The notes beneath the pieces are model-generated. The model did not search any database. It saw only the letters and a program-made list of their open reading frames with translations, and was not told the DNA's origin. A program made the position numbers and the translations under genes. This document shows positions 40,319 to 48,738 of a DNA stretch of 61,800 nt, piece by piece. This DNA is from Sphingomonas sp. Root720 (GTDB taxonomy: Bacteria > Pseudomonadota > Alphaproteobacteria > Sphingomonadales > Sphingomonadaceae): the NCBI RefSeq assembly GCF_001428605.1, contig NZ_LMID01000003.1, positions 1 to 61,800 on the forward strand. Direction: 5' to 3'. Every line of letters starts with the position of its first letter. Position 1 is the stretch's first letter.

Positions 40319-41227
40319 ATGTCAAAGGTGATGATCACCGTTGCCCCCACAGGGGGCATGGCCTCCAAGGCTCAGAATCCCAATTTGCCCACCCAGCCGG
40401 CGGAGATCGCCGAGTCGGTTCACCGCGCCTTCCGGGAGGGCGCCTGCATCGCGGCGCTCCACGCCCGCCGGCCGGACGACGAAGCGACCTGCAACGCCGA
40501 CATCTACCGGGACATCAACGAAAGCATCCGGGCGCGCTGCGACATCGTCATCAACAATTCCACCGGCGGCGGATCGAGCGGCGACATGCTCAAATCCCGC
40601 CCTGACGGCCTGTACGAGTCCAATTTCGAGGAGCGGCTGAAGGGATGCGAGGCGGGCGCCGAGATGGCCACGTTCGACGGCATGACCTTCGTCGACGTGC
40701 ATGGCGGCAAGGAGATCGTCGTCATCACGCCTCCCAGCCGCTGCGAGACGTTGGTCAAGCGCATCATTGATCGCGGCATCAAGCCTGAGTGGGAAGTGTT
40801 CGCCCCCAACCACATCCTGCAGGACGTGACCCGCCTGATCCAGAAGGGCTATGACAAGCCGCCCTACTATATCAACATGGTGCTGGGCGCCGACAAGGGC
40901 TTCCAGGGCGCGATGCCCTACAGCCATGACGTCCTGACTGCGATGATCGCGGCGCTGCCTCCCCAATCGATCTTCTGCGTTTCGGCGATAGGCCCGGCGC
41001 AGCTTCCGGCTACGACCCAGGCCATGCTGCTCGGCGGCCACGTGCGCGTCGGCCTGGAAGACAATAATTACTACAGCCGCGGAGAGCTCGCCACCAACGA
41101 GCAGCTTGTCGCGCGCACCCGGCGGATCGCCGTCGAGCTCGGCCTCGAGATCGCCACGCCCGCCGAGGCGCGCGACATAATCGGCCTGCGGCAACCCGTC
41201 GCGAATGTCGTGCCGGACGTCGCGTGA
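40319..41227 (+). CDS. Beta-keto acid cleavage enzyme (BKACE, DUF849)
   Basis: The 302-residue protein is of the 3-keto-5-aminohexanoate cleavage (Kce) family: VMITVAPTGGMASKAQNPNL at the start, CDIVINNSTGGGSSGD, WEVFAPNHILQDV and RVGLEDNNYYSRGELATNEQ near the end. BKACEs transfer the acyl part of a beta-keto acid to CoA using acetyl-CoA, releasing acetoacetate. One oddity: the usual metal pair H-x-H-x-R appears as A-L-H-A-R (AALHARRPDD), so the first histidine is replaced. The glutamate in GLEDN is kept. In context it would split an aroylacetate into aroyl-CoA and acetoacetate. Confidence 0.9.
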   Translation: MSKVMITVAPTGGMASKAQNPNLPTQPAEIAESVHRAFREGACIAALHARRPDDEATCNADIYRDINESIRARCDIVINNSTGGGSSGDMLKSRPDGLYESNFEERLKGCEAGAEMATFDGMTFVDVHGGKEIVVITPPSRCETLVKRIIDRGIKPEWEVFAPNHILQDVTRLIQKGYDKPPYYINMVLGADKGFQGAMPYSHDVLTAMIAALPPQSIFCVSAIGPAQLPATTQAMLLGGHVRVGLEDNNYYSRGELATNEQLVARTRRIAVELGLEIATPAEARDIIGLRQPVANVVPDVA

Positions 41228-42003
41228 TGGCCTATCCTGAGCCGTTCGACCTCAGCGGAAAGGTTGCGGTCGTCACCGGCGCGGCCGGCGGACTGGGAGC
41301 CGCCTTCGCCGCAGCAATGGCGCAGGCCGGTGCCAGCGTCGCACTGCTTGATCTCGACACCGAAGGTCTCGCCGCCACGGTGGCCGACGTGGAGAAGCTG
41401 GGCAAACCAGCGATAGCGGAACGATGCGACATCGCCTGCGAAAGCGACGTTATCGATTCAATTGCGAACGTACTAGAGCGCTTCGGTCAGATCGATATTC
41501 TGATAAACAACGCTGGGATAAGCGATCCCGAGCCCATGCCCGTCCACGAATTTCCCACGGCGCACTGGAACAAGGTGGTTTCCATCAACCTCACCGGGCA
41601 GTTCTTCTGCGCCCGTGAGGCACTGAAGCCGATGGTGGCGGCAGGGCGAGGCAAAATCATCAACGTCGCCTCGATGTGGGGGCTCGCGGGACCGTCCAGC
41701 GTCGCGCCGTTACCGGCCTATGCGGCGACCAAGGGGGCCATAGTTAATCTTACTAGGGAATTGGCGTTGCAGTATGCGGCAATGGGAATCTGCGTAAACG
41801 CGATCTGTCCTGGCTTCTTCCGCACGGCTCTTGGGCCTTATGAGGATCCCGGTTTCCTCAAGAGGATCACCGATTTTACTCCAATGGGCCGCATCGCCGA
41901 CGTGAGCGAGATAAAGGGTACGGCCATTTATCTCGCATCTGCCGCTTCCGATTTCATGACTGGGGCAACAATAGTTATCGATGGAGGATGCCTGGCAAAG
42001 TGA
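41224..42003 (+). CDS. SDR-family oxidoreductase
   Basis: The 259-residue classical short-chain dehydrogenase has cofactor loop TGAAGGLGAAFA, NNAG in the middle, catalytic serine in NVASMWGLAG and the YAATK pair. DLDTEG after strand 2 indicates NAD(H) use. It overlaps the BKACE stop by 4 nt (ATGA context) and ends the operon. It may oxidise an aryl carbinol to the ketone that enters the pathway, which fits the presence of an upstream P450, but the substrate is not readable. Its 3' end is the right border of the catabolic block. Confidence 0.9.
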   Translation: MMAYPEPFDLSGKVAVVTGAAGGLGAAFAAAMAQAGASVALLDLDTEGLAATVADVEKLGKPAIAERCDIACESDVIDSIANVLERFGQIDILINNAGISDPEPMPVHEFPTAHWNKVVSINLTGQFFCAREALKPMVAAGRGKIINVASMWGLAGPSSVAPLPAYAATKGAIVNLTRELALQYAAMGICVNAICPGFFRTALGPYEDPGFLKRITDFTPMGRIADVSEIKGTAIYLASAASDFMTGATIVIDGGCLAK

Positions 42004-42259
42004 TAGCCGCATCAAGATCATAGAATTGATCGGAAAACACCCGCTGGGAGTCATCGGTGCCAGCGGCATCGAGCACCGGCCCGAAGGCGCGCACACGCTG
42101 CCAGAGTGTCCTCGATAACGGGCGATGATATCGGATGTAATTGCGCGCAATAATGAGCGCGCACCACAGCAGTAGAGCCAACGAGATCCAGAGGGCGGTC
42201 AGCGGGTTGCCGAAGATAAGAACGACAAGCCTGTATACCGGGTTAACATGCGACTCCAT
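42004..42259 (-). pseudogene. N-terminal fragment of a membrane protein
   Basis: The frame 41975-42259 encodes an 94-residue piece starting MESHVNPVYRLVVLIFGNPL and containing a clear transmembrane stretch (TALWISLALLLWCALIIA), followed by a basic helix. It looks like the start of a MotA/TolQ/ExbB-like or ZorA-like protein, but this is not certain. The natural gene seems to end at the catabolic block (about 42003); the last codons overlap the SDR gene and are fortuitous. Confidence 0.35.
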
Positions 42260-42673
42260 TGGCCCCTTAATTCCTGCCCCTCGACAAGGTGATAACCAGA
42301 CTGCAGTGACGACGCACGCGAGATGCCTGATTTTGCGGGAATGACTCCGATGAGAATCGAAGCCGAACCCGCGCTACTCCGCGGTCTCCAAAATCGTGCA
42401 CAGCCGCGAGCAGCTTTCCTCGGGTTGAAGCTGGATAACCTTGACCAACGCGGTGTCGCCGCTCTTGAGCATGACATTCGCGCACGCGCGCCGCCATGTG
42501 CTCGGCGCCGCCAACATCGGTCTCCTCTACCTCCGGCGCGCTCGATCGTGTCAGTGGGCAGCGCCTTGGTTAGCGTCAGGGTGAAACTATGCCACGAGTG
42601 GCGTGCCGCCGTGCTGGCAGTCCGGCCCAGCGGATTGGCGCACCGCAAGGTATGATGCCCGTGACGCGGGAAT
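42260..42673. other. Non-coding stretch with a REP-like repeat
   Basis: No gene was recognised. Around 42330-42355, reading on the minus strand, a word close to GTCATTCCCGCAAAATCAGG resembles the widespread GGA-TTCCCGC...GCGGGAAT-type intergenic repeats; only one arm is well preserved. The remainder shows nothing clear. Confidence 0.35.
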
Positions 42674-43685
42674 TCATGGCCGCACCCGCGCAGCGTAATG
42701 ATCACCCGGGTCTTCAGAACCAATCTCTTTTAGTGATCGCGCTATGGGCTCCGCCCAACCTGTCCGTCCGCGTCTGCGCGAATCGGTAAGCACGCCCACA
42801 ATTGCAAAGCGGTCGTGGATCAGCAGCGCGTCGATAAGCGCTCTAGCCTCGTCAAGATCCTTCGCGCGCTTGGAGCGATTGGCGGGATCGCGGCGCTGGG
42901 CGAGGATGAGCTTATGGACGGCGAACTTTGCGGGCTGGGGAACTGAGACAACTATCCCGGCGCCCCAGAGGACGACCGTGGGCACGGGATCGCGGATCAG
43001 CCAGTCGAGGTATTGCAACGGCACGGCACTGGCACTTAGGGCCTTGAGGGCTACGGGATTGGTGTCGGTCCTGCTGCGGGTGGGCGTTAGCAGGTCGACG
43101 AGATAGCCTTCCGCGTTGCGATAGCGCGACGAAGGCTCGCGCGGATCGAGTTGAGGGATTCCCGCGAAGGTCGGATCGGCTCGGCGCAGGATGTCCTCCA
43201 TCCGCTTCGGCGGGTCGGCGGCGATAGCGATCCGTGCCGTCGCGAGATCGAGGTCACCGGTCATCAGCGTGGGGGCGGGAAGGCGGCTGCCGATGAGCGG
43301 TTCGAACTTCATGTAGGCACCGGTGCCGACGAGAACCGCACCTCGCTTGAACAGGCCGGCGAAGGCGAGGGCATCGAGCGCGGCGCCGTGGGTCCGATCC
43401 GGACCGGCCAGCCCATGCCGCCGAGGCATCGACACGATCTGGCGGCGGCTCTTCGCCAGCTCTCCGCCTTTGCGCAAAGTTGCGGCCTGTTCCTCTGCCG
43501 CCGGATCGCCAACCTGGCCGACGAAGCGGTCGACGCGGTCACGGCCGACGGGCAACTTCGCATAGATTTATTCGATACTGTCACGCGCACGCGTATAGAC
43601 GGAGCCGGGCAGCGGAGCGGTATCGACCTGCTGCACGAGGTCGGCGAACATCGTCCGGATAAGGGGCTGCAGTTTTTAGATCGCT
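42674..43685 (-). pseudogene. GSU2403-type nucleotidyltransferase, degenerate
   Basis: The C-terminal 290 residues match the NTP_transf_8 / GSU2403 nucleotidyltransferase-fold family (DALAFAGLFKRGAVLVGTGA, then DLDLATARIAIAADPPKRM and SRYRNAEGYLVDLLTP). Upstream, the natural N-terminus (LIRTMFADLVQQVDTAPLPG, VYTRARDSIE) is in the same frame but separated by a TAA stop at about 43568. The start codon region needs one base removed from a run of five A to join. It is therefore broken at least twice, although a TTG start at 43555 could express the remainder. The function of the family is unclear; some members act in toxin-antitoxin or defence contexts. Confidence 0.6.
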
Positions 43686-43764
43686 CATACAAACGGAAAT
43701 AACGTATCTGTCTGTATAATCAATTTACCGCCGGAAAGCGGTAATCGGGAAGCTCAAATGCTCG

Positions 43765-44161
43765 GTGCAACGGAAGCCCGTTTTACACCATAGAAAATCG
43801 TCTGGGCCAATTTACGAAAAACGGGAAATTTCCGAGGCAGCTGGCAGCTTGGGAAGCTATTACACTCCTGACGATCTGGTCGGGCTGATCCTCGACGAGA
43901 CGCTGGAGCCGCTCATAACGGAGCGCCTAGACGCCTTCCGTGCCGCGCTCGAAAAGCTCAACCCGAAGGACGCCGAAGACTATTGGCGGCGCGAGTTGCG
44001 CGACGCGGACCCCGGCGAACGCCATACTCTCGTTGCGAGTATGCGACCCGGCGATGGGCTCGGGGCACTTCCTCGTCAGCCTCGTCGATACGCTCGCCGA
44101 TAACGTTCTCGACGCGATGTCGGAGGCGGCCTCGCTCGGCGCCGACCGTCTGCGCACCTAG
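43765..44161 (+). pseudogene. N6-adenine DNA methylase fragment, frameshifted
   Basis: The first frame gives GSYYTPDDLVGLILDETLEP and LEKLNPKDAEDYWRRELRDA. After a shift near 44025 a second frame gives LSLRVCDPAMGSGHFLVSLV, the SAM-binding motif I of Eco57I/PglX-like N6-adenine methylases. The NPPY catalytic motif and the rest are missing. Such enzymes belong to restriction or phage-defence systems. It is a remnant only. Confidence 0.7.
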
Positions 44162-44409
44162 CGGCTGAACAGCGACGTTGCTGCGACCCTCGCTCGGCCC
44201 GAGAGCGCCAACGCCTTTGCGCGCGAGCAGTACGAAGGTGCGCGAGCGCAGTACGCCGAAGCCATGGCGGCTTGGAGACGGCAGGTGGACGCCTGCCAGG
44301 CTGGTGATTACGGGAAATGCGATCGCCCTCGGTAAGAAGTTTCTATGTGCGTCGATGGAGTAGCGCTCCGTAGCCGGCACTGCACCCGCTTGTAGACTCT
44401 GTCTCGGCC
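44162..44409 (+). other. Remnant coding segment of unknown origin
   Basis: In frame with the methylase fragment but after its TAG stop, 44162-44335 reads LNSDVAATLARPESANAFAR, then QYEGARAQYAEAMAAWRRQV and DACQAGDYGKC before a stop. The alanine-rich helical pattern looks like a real protein tail, yet no start codon or family is evident. The rest of the stretch shows nothing. Confidence 0.3.
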
Positions 44410-44649
44410 CTACCCTTTCACGACGATCGGATGGGCGATGCGGACGTCGTCGAGCAGACGCTCGATGTCGGCGATCTCGCGCGAGCCGCCCGGCGGCGTC
44501 ACCGACCAGTTGCAGTGGGGGTGGGTGGAGATGTCGCGAAGCTGGATCGGACCAAGTGCTATCCGCCAGCGGCGCTGGCTCCCGCCACTCTTTCGAGCAA
44601 GCGTACTGATCAGAAGGTCTTGAAGCTCGCTCGCCTTCATCCGGCGCAC
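44410..44649 (-). CDS. Small conserved hypothetical protein
   Basis: The 79-residue protein contains WRIALGPIQLRDISTHPHCN, then WSVTPPGGSREIADIERLL and DDVRIAHPIV. I recognise it as a type commonly seen on sphingomonad plasmids near transfer genes, without known function. Start is GTG 44649 or ATG 44640; neither has a strong ribosome-binding site. No membrane segment or signal peptide is seen. Confidence 0.6.
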   Translation of the reverse strand: MRRMKASELQDLLISTLARKSGGSQRRWRIALGPIQLRDISTHPHCNWSVTPPGGSREIADIERLLDDVRIAHPIVVKG

Positions 44650-44738
44650 CCGATCAAAGCGCGGAGGGTGGCAAGGCGGCCACGGAATGGTTGTGGTCCG
44701 ACCCGATCTAAAAGTCCGCGCATCGGCTTTAAGCCGAC

Positions 44739-44957
44739 TCAGGAGGCACGGCCGGCGAGCTCCGCCTCGAGCCGGGCGAACAGCGCATCGAGAGCCGGCC
44801 GGTCACTGTCCGGCAGGGCGCCGCGCCGGCGTCGAACCTCGTGGATCAGCTCCCGCCAGTAGGTCAGCGTCTCCCCATAGACGGGATGACCTTGTAGCCG
44901 GGTCGCGCTTGCGATCGCAGCGCGTAGGTTCTCGGTGATCGAGCCATGCAGGTCCAT
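44739..44957 (-). CDS. Small conserved hypothetical protein
   Basis: The 72-residue, all-helical product includes ENLRAAIASATRLQGHPVYG and YWRELIHEVRRRRG, followed by an Arg/Glu-rich C-terminus. A strong AAGGAG lies before the ATG, which supports translation. The function is unknown; the position beside other minus-strand small plasmid genes suggests a plasmid maintenance or transfer-associated role. Confidence 0.65.
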   Translation of the reverse strand: MDLHGSITENLRAAIASATRLQGHPVYGETLTYWRELIHEVRRRRGALPDSDRPALDALFARLEAELAGRAS

Positions 44958-45128
44958 GAGGGCTCCTTTGCGCCAACGATGCCGGTCATAGCGCGCTAAT
45001 TGGGTTGCGCGGACCAGAATCAGGAGTTCGCCGGGCGAAGATCATGTCCCAGGCTATGTCAATTTGGCTTACTGCTGCCCGCGCAAAGTTTGGGACCGAT
45101 TGTGGATAGCGCCTTGAGCTGCCATAGA

Positions 45129-45149
45129 CTTCTGTTGGCACAACAGAAG
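45129..45149. repeat. Perfect 9-bp palindrome
   Basis: CTTCTGTTG-GCA-CAACAGAAG lies between two minus-strand genes, just after the 3' end of 45179-45613. There is no T-run after it, so it is a weak terminator at best; an operator or processed hairpin is equally possible. Confidence 0.5.
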
Positions 45150-45178
45150 GTTAGCGCTTGACCTTGGTGATCCTACGG

Positions 45179-45613
45179 TCACGGATCAGCACTCCGGATC
45201 AATTCGAGCTGCACGGCCGTGTTGGACAGATCGGTGCCGACCTCGGCGAAGATCATTTCGAACACCGGGCCGTAGCCAATGTTGCGAAAACGACGCTGCA
45301 CCTGCTTCACATAGTCCGCGAGCTCGCCGGCGATGATCGGCGAGATCCGTCGATATTGGGTTGCTGGACTGGTCGCGTGCTGAACGAAGGAGTCGGGATC
45401 GACCGTTGCCGAGCATTTCCTGATAACCCGGGCGACCACCTGATCTCGCGAGCGAAGCCGGTAGCGCTTCTTCATCAGGTCGATCTGCTGGATCGTGCCT
45501 TCCGAGAGCGCCATGTTGAGATTGCGGTGACCGGATGCGTAAAGCTCATCCCGTTGCTGCTGGACCAGCTGCTTCATCGACATGCGCGGAGTCGCGGGGC
45601 TGAGTCTCGCCAT
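45179..45613 (-). CDS. Hypothetical plasmid protein, possible ribbon-helix-helix
   Basis: The 144-residue product contains NMALSEGTIQQIDLMKKRYR and LRSRDQVVARVIRK, which has the spacing of a ribbon-helix-helix DNA-binding domain (a beta strand, then two helices). The C-terminal half (ISPIIAGELADYVKQVQRRF, then FEMIFAEVGTDLS) has no recognisable fold. It is divergent from an XRE-type regulator gene with a 75-bp gap. A role in plasmid gene regulation is plausible. Confidence 0.55.
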   Translation of the reverse strand: MARLSPATPRMSMKQLVQQQRDELYASGHRNLNMALSEGTIQQIDLMKKRYRLRSRDQVVARVIRKCSATVDPDSFVQHATSPATQYRRISPIIAGELADYVKQVQRRFRNIGYGPVFEMIFAEVGTDLSNTAVQLELIRSADP

Positions 45614-45688
45614 GCCGTTCGATTAACGCCACGTCATCTGCCGTGTCAATTCGCCGCGCACCAGATGCTGTAAATTGGTTTATGCTGC

Positions 45689-46036
45689 ATGGCGACGCCC
45701 GGCGGATATAAGGTCAGCGAACTCGTGGGGGGAGGAGCCGTCCGCGATCACGCATGGTTGAATCACCGGATGCCGAAGTATCTCGATGCGGAGGAAATAG
45801 TACAGCCTGCCGCACGACTGTTCGGCGAGCGATTGAAGAGCCGTCGACAGAAGATGGGGCTGACTCAGGCGCAATTGTTCGAGCAGACCGGCATCACCGC
45901 GGCCTACATCTCCTTTATCGAGCGGGGGCGCGCTAATCCGACGCTCGACATGATGGTCAAGCTCGCTGATGCGGTCGGGCTGGAGGCCTGGAACATGATC
46001 AGGCCGGACGACGAAGCGAACAGTTCCGCCAGCTAG
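45689..46036 (+). CDS. XRE-family transcriptional regulator
   Basis: The 115-residue protein has a canonical lambda-repressor-like HTH: FGERLKSRRQKMGLTQAQLF, then EQTGITAAYISFIERGRANP and TLDMMVKLADAVGL (about residues 45-98). The N-terminal 40 residues have no clear homology, and the true start may be the ATG at 45770 (MPKYLDAEEI). Such single-domain regulators often control plasmid transfer or toxin-antitoxin genes. It is divergent from the possible RHH gene. Confidence 0.8.
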   Translation: MATPGGYKVSELVGGGAVRDHAWLNHRMPKYLDAEEIVQPAARLFGERLKSRRQKMGLTQAQLFEQTGITAAYISFIERGRANPTLDMMVKLADAVGLEAWNMIRPDDEANSSAS

Positions 46037-46113
46037 TAGAGCTGACAATGCGGGGCTGCGAGCGACGACAATGCGGCGCTAAACGAGACGCCCGTGGCGC
46101 GGGTAGGTCGGCG

Positions 46114-46743
46114 CTACGCGGATGTCCCGTCGGTATCAGGCCGAGCGACATGGCTGCCATCGCGGGAACTCTTGGGATGGGGTTCGGCGGCATCCTTGCC
46201 CTGGCCGCGATCAAAGCGCTCGAGGAAGTTGAAGAGCGTGGACCGCGCCACGCCTAGCTCCTGGGCAACATCGGTTGCCGTCGCACCCGGTTTGTCCAGC
46301 TTCGCCCGGATCTCCGGCAGCTGGCTGGGATCGAGCAGGCGCCTCCTACCCCGGGAAGCGGTGTCTACCGGATGCGTCTTGATGCCGTGCAGGTAGCGAT
46401 AGTGATTATCGAGGGCCTCTAGCAGCGCGTGCAATTTGTCGTCGGCGCGCGGCTCGATGACGATCCCTGCTGAGATGATTTCGAAACCGACGCCACTGCG
46501 CAGGAACTTGCTCATCACGCTGACCAACGTGGTGGTCGAGAGGGTAATGCAGGATAGATCGTAGAGCTTGATCCGATCGCCTGGACCGAGCCTGATCCCA
46601 TGGCGTGCGAGAAGATCGCCGAGTTTGTTGAAGCTCTGCCTGCCCGCCACGACCACATAATCGTCAGCTTCGAGGCACGCCTTCTGGTCGTCGATGGTCG
46701 CGGACCCCTGACATTCCGCAAGAAAAGCGACGGTGGTGCTCAA
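46114..46743 (-). CDS. Resolvase-like protein lacking catalytic residues
   Basis: The 209-residue product follows the plan of a small serine recombinase: an N-terminal resolvase-type fold (GPGDRIKLYDLSCITLSTTT, then LRSGVGFEIISAGIVIE) and a C-terminal HTH_7-like motif (GRRRLLDPSQLPEIRAKLDK, then TDVAQELGVARSTLFNFLER). The usual Y-x-R-V-S active-site start is replaced by AFLAECQGS, and the catalytic arginines of the L-x-R-L region are lost (LYDLSCI). It probably acts as a DNA-binding regulator rather than a recombinase. It begins with TTG at 46743 behind AGGG. Confidence 0.6.
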   Translation of the reverse strand: MSTTVAFLAECQGSATIDDQKACLEADDYVVVAGRQSFNKLGDLLARHGIRLGPGDRIKLYDLSCITLSTTTLVSVMSKFLRSGVGFEIISAGIVIEPRADDKLHALLEALDNHYRYLHGIKTHPVDTASRGRRRLLDPSQLPEIRAKLDKPGATATDVAQELGVARSTLFNFLERFDRGQGKDAAEPHPKSSRDGSHVARPDTDGTSA

Positions 46744-46991
46744 TCTGCTGCCCTTCGCTCCATGATCGCCTCAAGGTCGGAGACCATGCGTGCGCGGACG
46801 CTAGGATATCCCAAAGGCAGGGTTTCCTATGCGAATCGCCACGCAGCGGCAACCTGGTGAACGCCAGCGGCGGCCGGCATCTCGGCTGCGCAACGAACTG
46901 TTTTAGCTCGAAAGTGGTTGGCAAATGAGACTTGCCTGCTCCGTCAATATCGTCCACTGGTTTAGGTGGACTGTAACGGCGGAGGAGCAAC

Positions 46992-47789
46992 ATGCTTCCG
47001 GCAGGGCTTACGGCGAAGGCTATTCAGCTCTGCGCAGCAGGGCTAGGGGCGGGCGGATCTCCGGCCCCGGCTCCGTACGCGCTCACCGTCCGCGCCGGTG
47101 CGATCCTCACCCGCCAGCCTGAAACCCGGGGCGATGCGGAAGCGACAGTCCAAGACCTGATCGCGCTCGGCGCTGACTTCGAGGCCGGGCCGCTCGCCAT
47201 CAATGGTCGGGATTTTGCAACTTTTGGGGTGACGCCCGCCTCGGTGTTCGATGTCTGTGCGCTCGCGCATGTCGAGGACGGCGCCAAGCCAGTCTCGACG
47301 TCCGGACCTGCCACGGTATCGAGCGTCACCGCGCTGCTGCGCACGGCGTTCGGCGCGCGGATAACCGATACGATCCGGCCAATGAACGCCAGCTATGGCG
47401 CACGCTACAGCTGGCACAAGTTCGGCCAGGCGATCGACTTCGTCCCCGCAGGTGGCGTGGATACGATCACCCGGGAGCAGATCCGCGCCCTCATGGCCGC
47501 GAGCAACATTCGGATTATCGAGCTCCTCGGTCCGGGCGACCGCGGACACTCGACCCATTGGCATCTCGCCTTCGCCCGACCGGGACAGGTGATCGAACAG
47601 CCCCGGCCGGTCGAGGGGGACGAGGATTGGATCGTCAACGTCGCCAGCACGGATGATTTCCGCCCCATCAACGAGACCGATTCGAGAAGCGCGCCCGCAT
47701 CGAGTGCTCAGGCCGCTGAGAAGGCCCCGCCGCAATGGGACGTGTTTGCAGCGGCCGAATGGCGTGCAGCGCGTGGAGGTGGCTCATGA
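46992..47789 (+). CDS. M15-type peptidase with decayed transglycosylase N-terminus
   Basis: The 265-residue protein has a C-terminal peptidase M15-like domain: SWHKFGQAIDFVPAGG (first metal His and Asp) and STHWHLAF (H-x-H). Such domains cut peptide cross-links in murein. The N-terminal 95 residues (ATVQDLIALGADFEAGPLAI, NGRDFATFGVTPASVFDVCA) align by pattern with the C-terminal half of VirB1 transglycosylases, but the catalytic Glu part is missing. It heads the transfer operon, with GGAGGAG before the ATG, and overlaps the next gene. Probable role: local cell-wall opening for the conjugation channel. Confidence 0.7.
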   Translation: MLPAGLTAKAIQLCAAGLGAGGSPAPAPYALTVRAGAILTRQPETRGDAEATVQDLIALGADFEAGPLAINGRDFATFGVTPASVFDVCALAHVEDGAKPVSTSGPATVSSVTALLRTAFGARITDTIRPMNASYGARYSWHKFGQAIDFVPAGGVDTITREQIRALMAASNIRIIELLGPGDRGHSTHWHLAFARPGQVIEQPRPVEGDEDWIVNVASTDDFRPINETDSRSAPASSAQAAEKAPPQWDVFAAAEWRAARGGGS

Positions 47790-48139
47790 TCGCACGTTTG
47801 CTCAACAGGCTCGCCGGCGTGGCCGGCGGGCTGGCATACCCCATCGCAGGCTTGGTCGCGCTCACGGCGCCGCAGCCTGCCTTCGCCTCCGATTGGGGCT
47901 GTCAGGTCATACTTTGCCTCGCCACCCCAGGCTCGCCCACGACCTATGCGGCGTGCGTTCCGCCGATCACGAAACTCTGGAACGTACTCGCCTTGGGCGG
48001 CTCCTTCCCGAGCTGCACGGGGGTCGGCATCCGCACGAAGAAGGTCAAGCACGGCTATGATCTGACAGTCACGCAGTCGGATGGCTCCTCGTCGAGCTAC
48101 GCACTCGACACCCGCACGCAGACGGTGACCCAGCAGTGA
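47786..48139 (+). CDS. Small exported hypothetical protein of the transfer operon
   Basis: The 117-residue product has an N-terminal signal peptide (GLAYPIAGLVALTAPQPAFA) with likely cleavage after AFA. The mature part has four cysteines (WGCQVILCLATPG, CVPP, SCTG) that could form two disulfides. The ATG overlaps the peptidase stop (ATGA), and its stop overlaps the GTG start of virB1. I recognise it as a conserved companion of sphingomonad virB clusters, with unknown function; likely periplasmic. Confidence 0.65.
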   Translation: MIARLLNRLAGVAGGLAYPIAGLVALTAPQPAFASDWGCQVILCLATPGSPTTYAACVPPITKLWNVLALGGSFPSCTGVGIRTKKVKHGYDLTVTQSDGSSSSYALDTRTQTVTQQ

Positions 48140-48738
48140 TCTACGACGTCCCCGCCATCACCGTGCTGGCGCACCAATGCGCCCCCGAGATCGCGACGGA
48201 AGCGGTCGTGCCGCTCGTCGTGACGGAGAGCGGCGGAGATAGCCTGCAGATCAACGTCAACAAGGGGCCGCGCGTACGCGCCGGATCCGTGGTCGAAGCC
48301 GCGGCGATCGTCCGCCGCTACGTGGCGGCGGGGTATACCGCCGACGTCGGATTGGCGCAGATCAACTCCGCCAACTTCGCGCGGCTCGGTGTCACGGTCG
48401 AGCAGGCGTTCGACCCTTGCACCAACCTGCGGCTCGCCTCCCTGCTTCTGCAGCAGGGCTACGGGCTCGCAAACCGGTATTATAGCGGCCTCGACGCCAT
48501 CTCGGCGACCTATTCGCTCTACAACACCGGCACGCTGACCCGCGGCTTCCGCAACGGCTATGTCGGGCGGGTCTGGATGGCTGCCAGCACGATGGGCTCG
48601 GTACAGGCCGTTCCCCCGCTGCCGGCCACTGGTGCCGCATCGAACGGGGCGGCAGCCGCGGTAGTGAAGCCTGCGAGTGAGCGCGACCCTTGGATCGTCG
48701 GGCAAGTCGCGTCCAACGTGATCGAGGTTTTCAAGTGA
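48136..48738 (+). CDS. virB1: VirB1-like lytic transglycosylase
   Basis: The 200-residue protein has the lysozyme-like SLT fold of VirB1. The catalytic Glu is in PLVVTESGGD, and ADVGLAQINSANFARLGVT plus QAFDPCTNLRLAS are family landmarks. No signal peptide is visible. It opens peptidoglycan for assembly of the type IV secretion channel. GTG 48136 overlaps the upstream stop, and the downstream gene starts within its stop. The C-terminal tail after residue 155 is low-complexity and alanine-rich. Confidence 0.88.
   Translation: MIYDVPAITVLAHQCAPEIATEAVVPLVVTESGGDSLQINVNKGPRVRAGSVVEAAAIVRRYVAAGYTADVGLAQINSANFARLGVTVEQAFDPCTNLRLASLLLQQGYGLANRYYSGLDAISATYSLYNTGTLTRGFRNGYVGRVWMAASTMGSVQAVPPLPATGAASNGAAAAVVKPASERDPWIVGQVASNVIEVFK

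Noticed and set aside
45121-45160. Rho-independent terminator after 45179-45613
   Set aside because: The stem is good but no T-run follows on either strand, so it was listed as a palindrome instead.
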